This document shows positions 34,380 through 49,271 of a DNA stretch of 64,000 bases, one piece after another. The DNA is from Marasmius tenuissimus (Eukaryota > Basidiomycota > Agaricomycetes > Agaricales > Marasmiaceae): NCBI GenBank assembly GCA_029532415.1, contig JAQOTA010000060.1:248001-312000 (forward strand), in the 5' to 3' direction. The notes under the pieces are model-generated. The model was not told where the DNA came from, did no database searches, and was given only the letters and a program-made list of their open reading frames with translations. The translations under genes and the position numbers were made by a program. Position 1 is the stretch's first letter. Every line of letters starts with the position of its first letter.

Positions 34380-36608
34380 CTATGCCCACGAGGCCTTAAT
34401 CAAATCAGCACCACGCTCAGCGACTATGTATGTGGGTGCCTGTGTATGGGCAGCTGGAACGAAAGGCTGAGAACAGCGACCGGAAAAGAGTAAGTATATC
34501 CCTTCATCGGTCGATAATTGATCGCGCTTACGAATATTGACGAGTCAATCACTCTCAGCCCTTTAACACCCTTGACCCTCAAATCAGGATCCACGACGCC
34601 CCAACTAGAGTCTTTTGAAGTCATCATCACAGTTCCGACTGGGTGTAACGCCCCTCCGACATTTGCTTTGATATACTCATCGATTTCCTCGTCGCTGGTC
34701 ATGTTCACGGGCGTCGAAATGACAAAGCCGTCGAACGTTGGGGAGGTCATGAACTGACGGACGCTTCGGATGCCTTCACGGAGGGCAAAAATATCGAATT
34801 CCGAGCCTAAAAGATTGAGGTTAATGATAGGGTGGTCGAAAGGGTTCGAAGTGTTGAGGGTCACGAAACCACCTGAGGAAGGACCAGTCGTTAGAGCAAG
34901 TGAAGGAGGATAAGTCTACGTGTAACGGACGTGAAGTAGGACACAGTAAGGCGGGGTTTGAGCCCACCAAATTGGGTGGTGGGTCTTCGGTCGTAAAGGC
35001 TCCATTCTAATAAACGAATGACAATCCGTTGCGGACCAGTGTATATGAACGCTTACAACAAACTGGATCTCAAGATGTCCAGTATTTGGACCAGGGCATG
35101 GATCTTCGAACTTTTCAAAAATCGATGCATTGTCGGGCAGTCGTATCCAGCCTAGATCCAATCCCGGACCGTTGACCAAGGGACCCGAACGCGTCTCGTT
35201 CCATTGTTGTAGTTGCTCTGCTGCAAGTGTTTCGTTCCTCGTCGCCTCCTCCGCAGTGTCGTTGGTGGTGACGACCCAGGGAACCGTTACGAGAGGTTGC
35301 TCCGTCAAATTTTGGCCAACCGAGGGCAAATGATGCAGGACCGTGATTCCTAAGGACTCCAAGACGTCGGTATCGCCAATTCCTGAGTTCATAAGAATTT
35401 GGGGGCTAGCGATAGAACCTGCAGAGAGAATGACCTCCTTGGATGCGTCAACAACATGTAGGGTATCTACAAAGGATTTAGCGTCGGGGCAGTAGATGAT
35501 CTGCAAGAAAACGCACTTCCGGAATCCTGTGAAAATTCCACACTTCCAAAGGAGAGGGCATCTACCATTTGATCTGACGGCAGAATTCGCGTTACATGGG
35601 CGTGAAGCAGGACGTGCAGGTTGGGACGTGCGATGAACGGGTCGCCCAAATAAGATGTTGCAGAGCTGCTTCTAGCACCATTGAGTACAGTGGACTGTCC
35701 GAATCCTAGAGTACTCGTCAATCCTGATCCTCATCGAAAAGTATAGTAAGGACTAACCGACACCCAGTTGATTCCCAGAATTCATGTCCAGAACAAACCG
35801 GTAGTCCGAATCATTTCCCATTGACTTGCTTGCTTGGATGACGCGCGTATCAATCTGATTCCGGAAACCAGACATAGTGACAGAATTGATTCCATCGAAA
35901 CCATGAACTGCAGGGTCGAACTCTCCGGTTGTATCGTGTCCATCGGCTGGGGGAGTGAAACGCTCATTCTGAATGAGCATAATGAGAACTAGAGCGGTAA
36001 CGCGTAAGTTTGCAGGAGTCGCCCACTTTTCGGATGTAAGGCTGGATGCTTTCCCAAGACCACCCGTCATCGCCGGTGACATTGGCGTAACGATCCCAAT
36101 CATCTCTGGTTCCACGAGTGTACACCATACAGTCTATAAACGATCGGGGTGTCAAAGAGAATCTTCAACCTCAGGGAAGTGGCACTCACTGATAGAGCTG
36201 CTTCCGCCCAAAATGAACCCTCTTGGGACTTCTATGTCTCTGTTTAAAGCAGGTCCAGCTTGGGCAATGTAGTTCCAGTCTATTTCGCTACCCGAAGTAA
36301 AAATACAGAATCCTGGAACCATCGAGAGCAAAATGTCCTTATTTCTGGAGTATATTGTCAGAAAGTCGACCGGTGGAGACAGTGCGAAACTCGACCTACG
36401 TTCCACCGGCCTCCAATACGAGAACATGGTGTTCTGGATTCTCCGTCAGGCGATTTGCGATGGTATTGCCAGCGGTTCCTCCTCCAACCACGATGAAGTC
36501 AAACTCGGTCCTCCCAAGATCTTCAAATTTCTCTAAGAGAACGCATAGAGAGGTAGGCACCAGAAGAATGAAAACTGCCAAGGAGATAGAAAGAGCAGAG
36601 CGTGGCAT
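34380..36608 (-). CDS. GMC oxidoreductase (aryl-alcohol-oxidase-like), secreted, paralogue 1
   Basis: A multi-exon gene runs from ATG 36608 to the stop at 34380-34382. A signal peptide ([19 protein letters not shown]) precedes the FAD fold [18 protein letters not shown] and LVLEAGGT. Next come [47 protein letters not shown] and the catalytic end LHPVGTVMM, followed after the last intron by [25 protein letters not shown] and the second His (AHTQAP) are the GMC catalytic pair. Such flavoenzymes oxidise aromatic or other alcohols outside the cell and release H2O2 for lignin attack; the substrate is not readable. All junctions I checked keep the frame, including the split Arg codon before [11 protein letters not shown]. 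The protein is about 600 residues. Confidence 0.85.
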
Positions 36609-37266
36609 GGTGCGCGGTGGGGGGTCTTGACAGGAAAATTCCAGAATTTTAAATAAGAGTATCCCATCGGTGGGAAGACGGTCTTGTTCTTTTCTCCAGT
36701 AGGAAGAGATGAGCAATATCTTGTGACGGATCCAGGAGATGCCTTCGAGTCAATAGCTGCAGTTCAGTGGTAATATGCATTCGTGGGAGTACAAAGGGAA
36801 GTCTGCCAATATGACAACGGTGTCTGGAAGATTTGCCATTGGCGAAAGGCACCAAAAGAGTCCGAATGAGTGAGGGAAAGACTGCAGCTGCCGCAATGGC
36901 AGTGGTGGCCAAGCAAAAGTACCAATGCGCACGGACCACCTTGAACGCTTCCTTCCGTAACGGTTCTGTTGTAACTTGTCAGATGACGAACTAGCACGAT
37001 TCAGCATGATTCAATCGGTACCGGCCCTTTTACTTGAGTTCAGACTGGCACCATCTTATTTCGCCTTTTTTGTCGATGTTCTTTTCGCAGGACGTCAAAT
37101 GATTGAGGATAGTCTAGGCAGATTCAAGAAGTATGGGATTCGGACGCCGAAAAACATATATACAACATGAGAATGTGTTCAAGATTCGCACCCTATAGGC
37201 TATACTATGAGAGGAGTCACATTTTTGTCCTAGCAGGCCTTCCAAGAACCGGGAAGACTTCCCCTC
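36609..37266. promoter_or_regulatory. Intergenic region between the tandem GMC genes
   Basis: Upstream region of GMC paralogue 1 and 3' flank of paralogue 2. No gene or named motif is seen. Confidence 0.4.
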
Positions 37267-39983
<2,717 letters not shown>

Positions 39984-42900
39984 ATGAGTCGAGCGTATCG
40001 TTACACCCCTGCGAATCAGTCATTACGCATGCTCGCGGAGGACGATGATATGGAGGATACCAAGCTTCAGGACTCGGATGAAGACATGAACGAGGGTAGC
40101 AGTCGAAGAAACACGAGCACAGGCAGGAGATCACGGTCACCTCAAACAAAGAGCCCGAGGAGGGTGGCATGGACTAGTCCCAATAACCGCAGTAACGATG
40201 ATGATCAACACTCTGACGATGATGGAGAAGTTCCACCAAGCTTCATGATTGAAGAAGACACTGGATCGTCCAAGCGAAAGAAGTCGAAAGGGAAAGGAAA
40301 GGGAAAGGAACAGAGCGAAGCAGGTCCAAGTGCAGGTGGTCGCACAAGGCCGCTGTATTCCGTTGGCGGAGGCAGGAAACTATCCTCTATTTTACCCACC
40401 CATGCACCTCCACCTCCGCCACATGCGTCGGTCTCTGTACCGCCGAGGCCCTCAGAGCTTGACGTTGAAGAGGAAGAGGACGATGAGCAACACACGCCAC
40501 GAGCCTCGGGATACCACACTAATTGGCGAACAACAAATCCCATGCTTGGATTAGACCCCCACGAACGTGCTTTATGGAATTGGGTGAACGTTGTGAACCT
40601 CGATGCGTTCCTCCAAGAGGCCTATTACTATTACGAAGGGAAGGGCCTGTATAGCATTGCATTAGCAAGGGGACTAAATCTTCTGTTGGTACACCTTTTC
40701 CTTCCTTTCGCACGCTTTCGGATTTTGACTCTCCTCGTAGAACGGTCGGCTTTGTCATTGGCTTTTCGACATTCCTCCTGGGTTGTGTGGACTATTCGAA
40801 GATAAATCCCGAGGCGCAGACGAGGCTCAGTGATGCTATTGTCGACCATTGCGTATCCAGGTGGGTCTTTTCGTCCTCATTCCTGTGCCCACGAGCCTCA
40901 ACCTTATGGTTCCAGGTTCTCTGGATTTACTTCGTTGTTCTTCCTGCTCTTCACCGCGTTTTACATCTGGGAGATATTCACATTTGTGATTGCGGTTCGA
41001 CGCCTCGTGGACATGTATAATTTTTATACCCATCTTCTCAAGATCCCCGATGTACAGAGGCCCATTTTCTCTTGTGTTTCTCTCAACTGACCTTGACTCC
41101 ACGCCAGGCTGATATTCAAACGATCTCGTGGCCAGAAGTCGTGCGGCGGATAGGCGCAATCCGTGAAGAGAATCCTAACACTGCTATCTCATCCCAAAAG
41201 AACCACAGTATGACGGCGAAGCTAGACGCACATGACATTGCGAATCGAATCATGCGGCAAGAGAACTATCTCATTGCGTTGTTCAACAAGGACGTGTTGG
41301 ATTTACGTGTACCGGTGCCTCAGCTGTTAAAGCGCTTCGTGAAGGAACAGGGCAAGGGCAATCTACTCACGCGGGCGTTGGAGTGGAATTTGCGTTTCTG
41401 CTTGATGGAGTATCTATTCGATCGTCAGGGCATGGTGAGAAAGGTTTTTCTCAAGAGCAAGAACAGGAGGGTGTTGATTGAGGGGTTCGTTTTCTCTACT
41501 TGCATTCAGGACCGAACACTGATATGTCACTCGATCTACATCAGTCTGAAACGCAGATTTATCTTTATGGGGGTCCTTAATGCCATCTTTGCACCTTTCA
41601 TCGTATTGTATGTTCTCATGTATTCATTCTTTCGCTACTTCGAGGTGCGTTTTTTCCTTCCAGCTCGTGCCTCAAGCTAATATTTCTGCTGTCCAGGAAT
41701 ACCATAAAAATCCTTCGACCATGAGTGGTCGTCGGTATACCTCGTATGCCCAATGGAAGTTCCGAGAATTCAATGAACTTCCTCACTTGTTCGTACGGAG
41801 ACTCCATGAAAGTTATCCTCTCGCCAACACGTATATCGGACAATTCCCCAACGAGAACATGACCCTTATCATGCGATTCGTTGCGTTCGTCTCTGGGGCC
41901 TTCGCCGCCGTCCTCTTTCTCGCGACGCTATGGGATCCTGACATCTTTCTGCATCTCGAAATAACTCCTCATCGGACAGTGCTATTCTACCTTGGAGTCT
42001 TCACTGGTGTACTCACAGTGGCAAGAGGGATGATTCCAGAGGAGAATAGAGTTTTCGATCCGGAGATGCTCATGACCGGGGTTATCAGCTACACGCATTA
42101 CATGCCTGACGATTGGAAAGACGAGTTGCATAGTAAAAGGGTGAGTTACCTGAAGCATCATTCCTCTCGCTAATCACTGATCATTCGCTACAAGGTGCAT
42201 CAAGAATTTGGTGAACTGTTTGCGATGAAGATACTCATATTCGTCGAGGAACTGCTCTCCGTCGTACTCACTCCGTTCATCTTATGGCTTTCATTACCTC
42301 AATGCGCGCCTGCCATCATTGACTTCTTCCGGGAGTTTACCGTGCACGTCGATGGTCGAGGCTATGTATGTAGTTTCGCAGAGTTTAATTTCGAGAGGCA
42401 TGGGAACGTCAAGGTCAGCACCTCCTACCCTTCGCTTCATCCCTCACTTCTAATGACAGTTTCTAGTTTGGGGCTCCGACCGAGGTGCAGGACAAGCGGA
42501 TGGTTTCGAACGAGGGGAAGATGGAGAAAAGCTTCCTCAACTTCAAGGTATCATCCATTCTGTTAGTACGGGAGTCACATTCTGACCTTTTACCACCAGG
42601 CCGCCAACCCAGATTGGATGCCAACGGATCCTACGGGCTCACTATACCTCAGTCGTATCCAAGACTTCACCGCCGCATACCCAGGCTCCTTCACTAGACG
42701 GCCGCCAGAGACCTTACCAGCAGGTCAACCGCACGAAAGTTCTCTCCAAGAACGGGCTCAGGAGTATGACCGAGCGCTGAAACAGAGCCAATACGCTGCA
42801 CGGAGGCGGGGCGCTGGTAGCACGTTCCTGGGAATGTCAACGCTTGGTCCTCGTATGCATGGAAGTATGGCACCGTCTGGCTCGTCGATATTCGGAGCTG

Positions 42901-43166
42901 TGGCTGGTGCAAAGACGGTCGTATTGGGTGACTCTCACGGAAGCGTTCAACTCACGTCGCCTCCACCGAAACCACTCGCGTCATCGATACCGGACGAGGA
43001 AGTCAATGCGGATGGTTTGGTGGACGGGTCTTATGTAGATGGGGATACTAAGAAGCACGGAACCGTGTGGGAGCAGGAAGAAGGTGATGACTCGTTGGAT
43101 GAAGGCGGGGTGATTGGGTTGCTTGCCCAAATATACGCCAGACGCGATGGACCTTCTAGAATCTAG
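39984..43166 (+). CDS. ATG9: Autophagy protein ATG9 (phospholipid scramblase)
   Basis: Nine exons join in frame: 39984-40684, 40741-40860, 40916-41051, 41108-41484, 41545-41644, 41697-42140, 42195-42413, 42467-42547 and 42600-43166, giving 914 residues. ATG9 is the multi-spanning protein of autophagy vesicles that scrambles lipids as the phagophore grows. After a disordered acidic N-terminus come [39 protein letters not shown] and [19 protein letters not shown]. The conserved core follows: [50 protein letters not shown] and [13 protein letters not shown]. These blocks are diagnostic. The C-terminus is Ser/Gly rich and poorly conserved. Introns are 52-56 nt. Confidence 0.95.
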
Positions 43167-43403
43167 AGATCGTTGTACGGGTACACTAGTTATACATACA
43201 TATCATACAGTATTCTTGTTGCTGTCAGCCTCCCTGAGTACTTTTCCTTGTGTACTGGACATGTCGGTTTCTGCCGACGAGTCGGAGGATGCGGGAAACA
43301 TTCAGCTGCTCTCATCACATGATCGTTACTGTTCTCTCTTCTCTATTTCTTCTTTGGTTCTTGCTATATTTCTTCGTACTTCTCTCTATCCTTACATTCT
43401 AAT

Positions 43404-43875
43404 ATGCTCATCAAAGTCAAGGCAAGCAGATTCATGCACGAAGCAGATTCATCCACAAGTTAATCCTACTCCTTCATATAGACACTCACAGGCAAGGAGG
43501 TTAGCTGCTATCACGAATAGTCGAGGGGAACTCAAGCTCAAACTCGAGCAGATCGAACTCGATATCGATCCTGATGATAAGGTTTAGCGAGCACTGCTAC
43601 GTGGAAGTCCTCTGAAGGCTCATGAACATTGGATATCACCATAGATCACTCGTGTCAAGGAGAAAGTTGAGGAGCAGTCGGGTGTTCCACCACCCCAGCA
43701 GAGGCTGATCTTCAGTGGTCGTCAGATGTGCGTGACACGCAAGCTGAGCAGCATTTGGAAACTGATTGTGCATCATTTCTCCCCCTACAGGCCAGACGAC
43801 AAGACAGCGAGCGAGCTCAACATCGTTGCAGGATCCGTTCTTCATCTAGTGCTTGCGCTTCGTGGCGGACAATAG
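43404..43875 (+). CDS. NEDD8: Ubiquitin-like modifier NEDD8/RUB1
   Basis: Five exons (43404-43421, 43482-43499, 43552-43581, 43645-43727 and 43791-43875) give 77 residues. The product begins MLIKVKTLTGKEIELDI, contains [20 protein letters not shown] and ends [15 protein letters not shown]8 is conjugated to cullins to activate SCF-type ubiquitin ligases; the diglycine is exposed by removing the tail, here a single Gln. Exon 2 is only 18 nt and encodes TLTGKE. It follows a GC-AG intron (AAG|GCAAGC to ATATAG). Skipping it would delete six conserved residues, so the exon must be real. ATG9 lies 240 bp upstream on the same strand. Confidence 0.92.
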
Positions 43876-44366
43876 TGCACTCATATATAACTCCGAGGAC
43901 GTCCATGTGTACCATATCAACGACCAATTGCGACCAAGAGCTTTCCAACGCACCTACTCAGCCTTATATCTGCAAAAAAAAAGAGGCAGAAGATGAATGA
44001 GCTTGCGTAGCCGGCCTCCCAACCGAGATTTTCCACAATCAAGAATCTTGCTGGCAGAATATATCGGACTTGTGACACGAAGTCGAATGTCCGATCAAGT
44101 TGTGGATCCATGTGGGTCCCACGGGTGCTGGGTCGCACGCGGCTCGACTCCGAGCCCGCGTGCGTTCGTCTGCAATCCACGACACGCCCCAAGAGCTCCA
44201 TTATGGCTGACGCTCTTAATGTCTGACTGAGCTTAGACCGATGTCGACGGAATTCCATTCCTCGACCGTGCAGCCTCTGCCAAAGTCGCAAAGAAGCCCC
44301 AGACCATCACTCTCCATTTTGCTCTCGAGTTCAAGGGTATATACATTGTCATGAAATTACCAGCGG
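43876..44366. other. Convergent intergenic region
   Basis: 3' flanks of NEDD8 (plus strand) and the subtilase (minus strand). No gene is recognised. Confidence 0.5.
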
Positions 44367-47300
44367 TCACGGAACAAATACACCAACAATTGGACTGAGC
44401 CAGCTCTCATAATCCGACTCATTCTCAGGATCACCTGTAACTCTCAACGCCCTAAGAAGGATCCTGTAGCTACCATTTGGAATGGTGGTTCCGTTTGCAA
44501 ACGTCGGGGTATTGAGCGAGATCGAATTAGCTATGTTACTGTTTGGATCCTATGCAGTGTAAGCTCGAAAGTTAAATTTCAACGACATCGCTGCCAACTC
44601 ACCTCGTCGTTACGGGTAAGGAAATCGATTTCGAGAAGGGACCCTACGATGGGAACGTCGTCGAAAGAGCCAGCAAACTTCTGCGGGAATGAAAATGAGG
44701 GTTCCATGTCTGCCCGTTTATTGAGAGTGGTCTGAATGTCGATATCGGCATCCACTAAGTCCAGTCGCAAGATGGGTGTGCCGAATACGAGCCTGTCAAA
44801 GTGAGATGTTGGGATCTGAGGGATGTTGCCATTCAGAGCTCAGTAGGACTCACCGGAAGAATACGGTCGGGAAGTCGGCAGTAGCAGCGTCAAAGGTATA
44901 ATTTGCTGGTCCCTCCTGTACATTACCAGCCGAATCGAGAATCACTGGAAGCTGCACTCCGAAGAGGACATCGGTGTTATCAACAACCTGTTTGTCTTTC
45001 AAAGAGGCTGCGAGCCCCACGTATGATACGTGTAAAGGCGTATCTCCGTCAGTGGACACCTGGATGAAACCAGAGAAGACGGGGAAGGTGGTTGCATCGA
45101 CCCCTTGAGGAGGCGTGAAAGTCGCTGTGATGGTCTTGCTCTCTCCAGGACCAAGAGTGAAGGACGAATCGCTGAGAGACACAGTAGCAAAGGATCTGGT
45201 GAGAGGAACTGGCCCCAAAGCAGGGAAAATTGTTCCCTAGAGCTGACGTTAAGCGTTCGTGCACAGAAGCAATGAGCCGTTCGAGACGCACCGGGTCGAC
45301 AGTAACAGCTGTTCCAGCAGGTAGGTGGGTCAAACTAAATTCCTTCTCCGAATCTGCCGTATTCTGAACAGTAAATTGCTTCCTGCTCAAGTGTTTAGCG
45401 GCCGGCACAAACGAGCTACAGAAAGATAACAGAAAGATAACTCACTCTCCTTCGAAATGCGCTGTGTCATTGAGAATGAGTTCCCCTGGAGAAAGAAGCG
45501 TAGTGGTGTGAACCGCATTGAACACATTGACGAGACCCGCTCCTTGTTGGGTGAGAGTTTGCAAAAGAGGGTTGTCCGTGTGATCCTCCGGAACAGGAGA
45601 AGCAGTTGTTTCAAGAAGCGTTCGGATGCTGCGAACAAAGTCTGCGGACTTTCCCTTGACTTCCAGCAGAAGGGCAGCACTTCCGGCTGCGAAGGGAGTC
45701 GCCATACTAGCGACATTGAAAGTAAGCGGTGGCGACTGAAGACACACGTCTTGAATTCATACCTTGTGCCAGATTCAACGCCATACGAACCTAGCGGAAC
45801 CGGAAGTGTTGAAAGTCTGTATGAAACACCCCGTGTCAGTATCATCGTTGTTCTGAGGCATCTTGTTACATACATATTCCCCCCTGGAGCGGCAACGGCA
45901 GGCTTGAAGAAGAAGTCATTTGTCGGGCCATAGCTTTCGGCGGATTGCTATGAGCAAGTCATGATACATCACAAAAGACATGATCCTCACCTAGTAAACG
46001 AGGAGATGAGACCCCCCTCGGGATCGGGGAAGTTTACCAACCCGCCTGTCTGGGGGAAAGACACTGTCACTGGCACGCCTGCGGCGAATTGTTTGACGAG
46101 CTGGCAAATGTTGACCCTTAACATGAAAAATCATGCAGACGAGCGCTCCTTCAGCTTACGAATTCCCCATCTGCAGCTTGAATCAAAGTCGCCGTGAAGT
46201 TTCCGACATCGATGGCGGCGAATCCGCTTCCGTTGCTGGAGAAACAAATCAATATCGTAGAACGCATAACGGGCGTAGCCGCCCAAAGATTGAAGAATTG
46301 ATCTACGCACTCATAGATGAAGGTCACGTTGCCTCCTTTCGCAGCAATGTTGGTCAATTTTTGAACCTTTCGGAAGGTTAGCGATTCAGGGTACCCAGGA
46401 AGAATGATTGGTAGTAATCTTACGAAAGAGCACGTTCCCCTCCGTACGACCTAAAATTCGACAACCATTAGTACAAACGCTCTGGTCTTCACTGAAGGGA
46501 GAAATATGTACGCACTACTAAAAACTGGGATAGGTCGGGTGTATCATCTGGAAGTGGGTTACAGGCATCGTCGACAACAGTGGTATCATTTGAGGTCGCA
46601 AATATGGGCAGAGGTCCGGTAACTGGGAACGGGAATAGCTCGAAATACACGATCGGATCGTGTTCCACGCCTTGCACGGTCGCGGACTGCAAGGATAAGA
46701 CCGTGCTAGATTGATCTCAGTTAGTCGAAGTGCTATGACGAAACGCGACCAGAACGCATTACTTGTCCAAACTTGCCACGGAAATTACGTCGATCCCATT
46801 GCCGGGACTGGAGGTGTACCAAGAACCGGACGCACCCTGTGGTGTTATCAGTATGGGATAGCCAAAGTCCAGACCCACATAAGCAAACTGACATCGTTAC
46901 CAGCAGCGATGGTTACAACTTTCCCGGATTGAGCAATCCTGCTCGCGACGACGGAGGAACTCCCTTCTGTCCAGCCGGCAGCTCCGCCAAGCGATAAAGT
47001 CAATATATCTTGTCCGTCCTGAACACCAAGCAACAGTGCGTCGATGATCACTACAGAGAGAAAGGAAAATTCGGTGAGTTTTGACCTGGTTAAAGAGGCG
47101 ACTCTTGCCAACTGTACCTACCGTCATCGGTCACGAAACCCTCGCACCCAAAGACACGGTAAGCTGAGAGTGAAGCCGAATAAGCCACGCCACTGATATT
47201 GAACGGGTTCTTCAAAGGGTCAGCGCCGATGATACCCTAGTGATCAAGATTAGTGGGAAACGGTCAACGAACAAGGGGAACTTTCTCACAGCAACGTGGG

Positions 47301-48494
47301 TACCATGCCCTAAGGCGAGGTCAGTGAGCTAATGGAAGGCTTGGTACTTCATATAAAGGGGCTTACCTTCACATTGGTCCAGAGGATCAGGATCGGGAAC
47401 AGGAGCATTGTCACCTAGAGAAATAGCATGAACGGCAGGACAGCAATCATTGATTTCTGATGTTACCGGTGTAGTCGTCTCCCACCAAGTCGAATCCTCC
47501 AATGACTTTGAATCCGGGCCCAAAACCACTCCCGAGTGCCGGATGGGTATAGTCGATACCTTCAGTAAGCCAGAGCCAATATTACTTCTGCCGCTAATCC
47601 AGACGACGAAAAGGCACCAAATACCTGTGTCAATGCTGGATCGAGGCTTTCATCAACAAGTGATCAACTTTCGCGAACATGAACTAGACTTACATTCCGA
47701 TCTTCACACCCTTCCCAGTAATACCTTCAGCATGAAGCTTATCTACACCCTAAGAATAGCCGAAGTCCTTTCGCTTAGCACTTCTTGAATCCAAGAACCT
47801 CAAACGGGAAAAGGCGCACCGTCAGGACGTGTGTTGATTGGTTATCGGGTGGGAAACCGAAGTCCTGGATATCGGTTATAACACGGGAAGAAACAGGCCT
47901 GAAGAATAGATTTCCCATCAGACGTCCGCAAGCCGCACAAGCTTAATGTACGCTGAGAAACTCACTGAGGTCGAGCGAACTTGCGCAGAGGGCGAATTGC
48001 TTTGATTCCAGGGACGTCCTCCAGCTTGGCAGCATCCTATTCGTGTGCATGAGAAAGATAAGAGCCCGAGGGAACGACGAAGCCTTGCCTCGGAGTTCTG
48101 ATGGTAGGGAGTAAGTATGGGTGGGCGATGTCCAACCGTTATCACCTACCGCTAGTGTCAATGATACACCGACGAAGAGACCAGGCGAATCGAACTCCTT
48201 GTTAACTTCGAACTCCACATCGCGAGTCTTGAGACCCTCATAGAATCGCTTGTGTACACCCTGTTCCTAATGCGATGACTGAGAACGCCGTTCTCGGCTG
48301 TCAACATAAAGGGATCGTACAGAACGGGATGTGAAACCGCTTTGAGAAATCGATTCCACCTCGACAATGTACCTGTTTCGGAGGAAAGGAAGGTCTGCAT
48401 TGTTCTTCACATCGTTGATAGGTATCGCGGCCCAAGTTCCTTGCTGAACTGTGGAAAGGGAAAGAAGAGCGAGGAATAGGGAGGCAAAGCCCAT
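44367..48494 (-). CDS. Secreted subtilisin-like serine protease (S8), paralogue 1
   Basis: A many-exon gene runs from ATG 48494 to the TGA at 44367-44369. A signal peptide (MGFASLFLALLSLSTVQQG) is followed by a propeptide with RYIVEVES and GIKAIRPLRKF. Catalytic residues are Asp in GIDYTHPALG (about 47552), His in GHGTHVAG (about 47305) and Ser in GTSMATPFAAGSAALL (about 45690-45770). The Ser codon is split by an intron. A protease-associated insert (NIAAKGGNVTFIYEC, about 46300) and a C-terminal Fn3-like domain (GESKTITATFTPP; LHVSYVGLAASLKDKQV) match the large vpr/C5a-peptidase-like fungal subtilases. The enzyme would digest protein outside the cell. A 9-nt exon (48089-48097) before DAAKLEDVPG is bounded downstream by a GC donor. 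Confidence 0.88.
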
Positions 48495-49271
48495 TTTGAG
48501 CTATGGTTCGACTTGAGTCGAGGTCGCGTCTTTTATGAACTGTCCTTGGGGGGACCCCATGTGGTACCAGCAAGCGTGGGATACGCATTGTATGGCGGAA
48601 TCCAGGGGGTAGCACGAAAGAAGGAAGCATCCAAGATTTGAAAATGATCCACTTTCGCGACATTTTGGTGAGCTTTGAGTATATTCGATCAAGAATGCAT
48701 TACGAGAGCTATCAGCTTGTTTATATCAGCCTGAAGCATATGGAACCTAGAAGGGACACGTAGACTGTAGGATACCTGAGGAATTCGAGGACCGAATCGA
48801 GCGTAAAGGCTTGATGAGTGATGTTCGCATCTCTTGCGAGTATTCGGAGACCCTGGGTAATATGAGAGGAGCGTATGGCACGACTTATCAGTGTTGCCAG
48901 CGCGTTGATTCTCCGTCTAGTGCCATGATAGTGGATTCAGGTCAAGATAGGTGCCGTGGGAATCCGAAAAACCAAAGGTTCGGCCAATTCGATTCTTCGA
49001 AGCCAGTGGCTGGGGTTACTTTGCGGGTAAAGCACCTTACAATATGCTTCAAATTGTATCTCATAATCAACACGGGCTGCTGGAAAATATGGATTAACAA
49101 TCTGCAAGACCGAGCCTACGGACTACGACAGTCGCTGGTATAACATGATCATATGTATCCATGTAGGTCCAATGACATTCTCCGGCCGCGACACGGCCCG
49201 AGTCCCCACCAGAGTTGGCCCTTCTTGATTCACTTTCCCCATCACCATCATGTTCTAAGCAACCCTATCTT
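48495..49271. promoter_or_regulatory. Divergent intergenic region, subtilase / AFG1
   Basis: About 780 bp separate the two starts. No gene or named element is recognised. Confidence 0.45.

Noticed and set aside
43114..43587. 157-codon plus-strand frame covering the ATG9 end and the NEDD8 start
   Set aside because: It is a chance frame that runs through ATG9 3' sequence and two NEDD8 introns; the conserved NEDD8 protein needs a different exon set.
44367..48494. Calling subtilase paralogue 1 a pseudogene because no long frame spans it
   Set aside because: Short exons with sound splice sites rebuild all catalytic motifs and both flanking domains.
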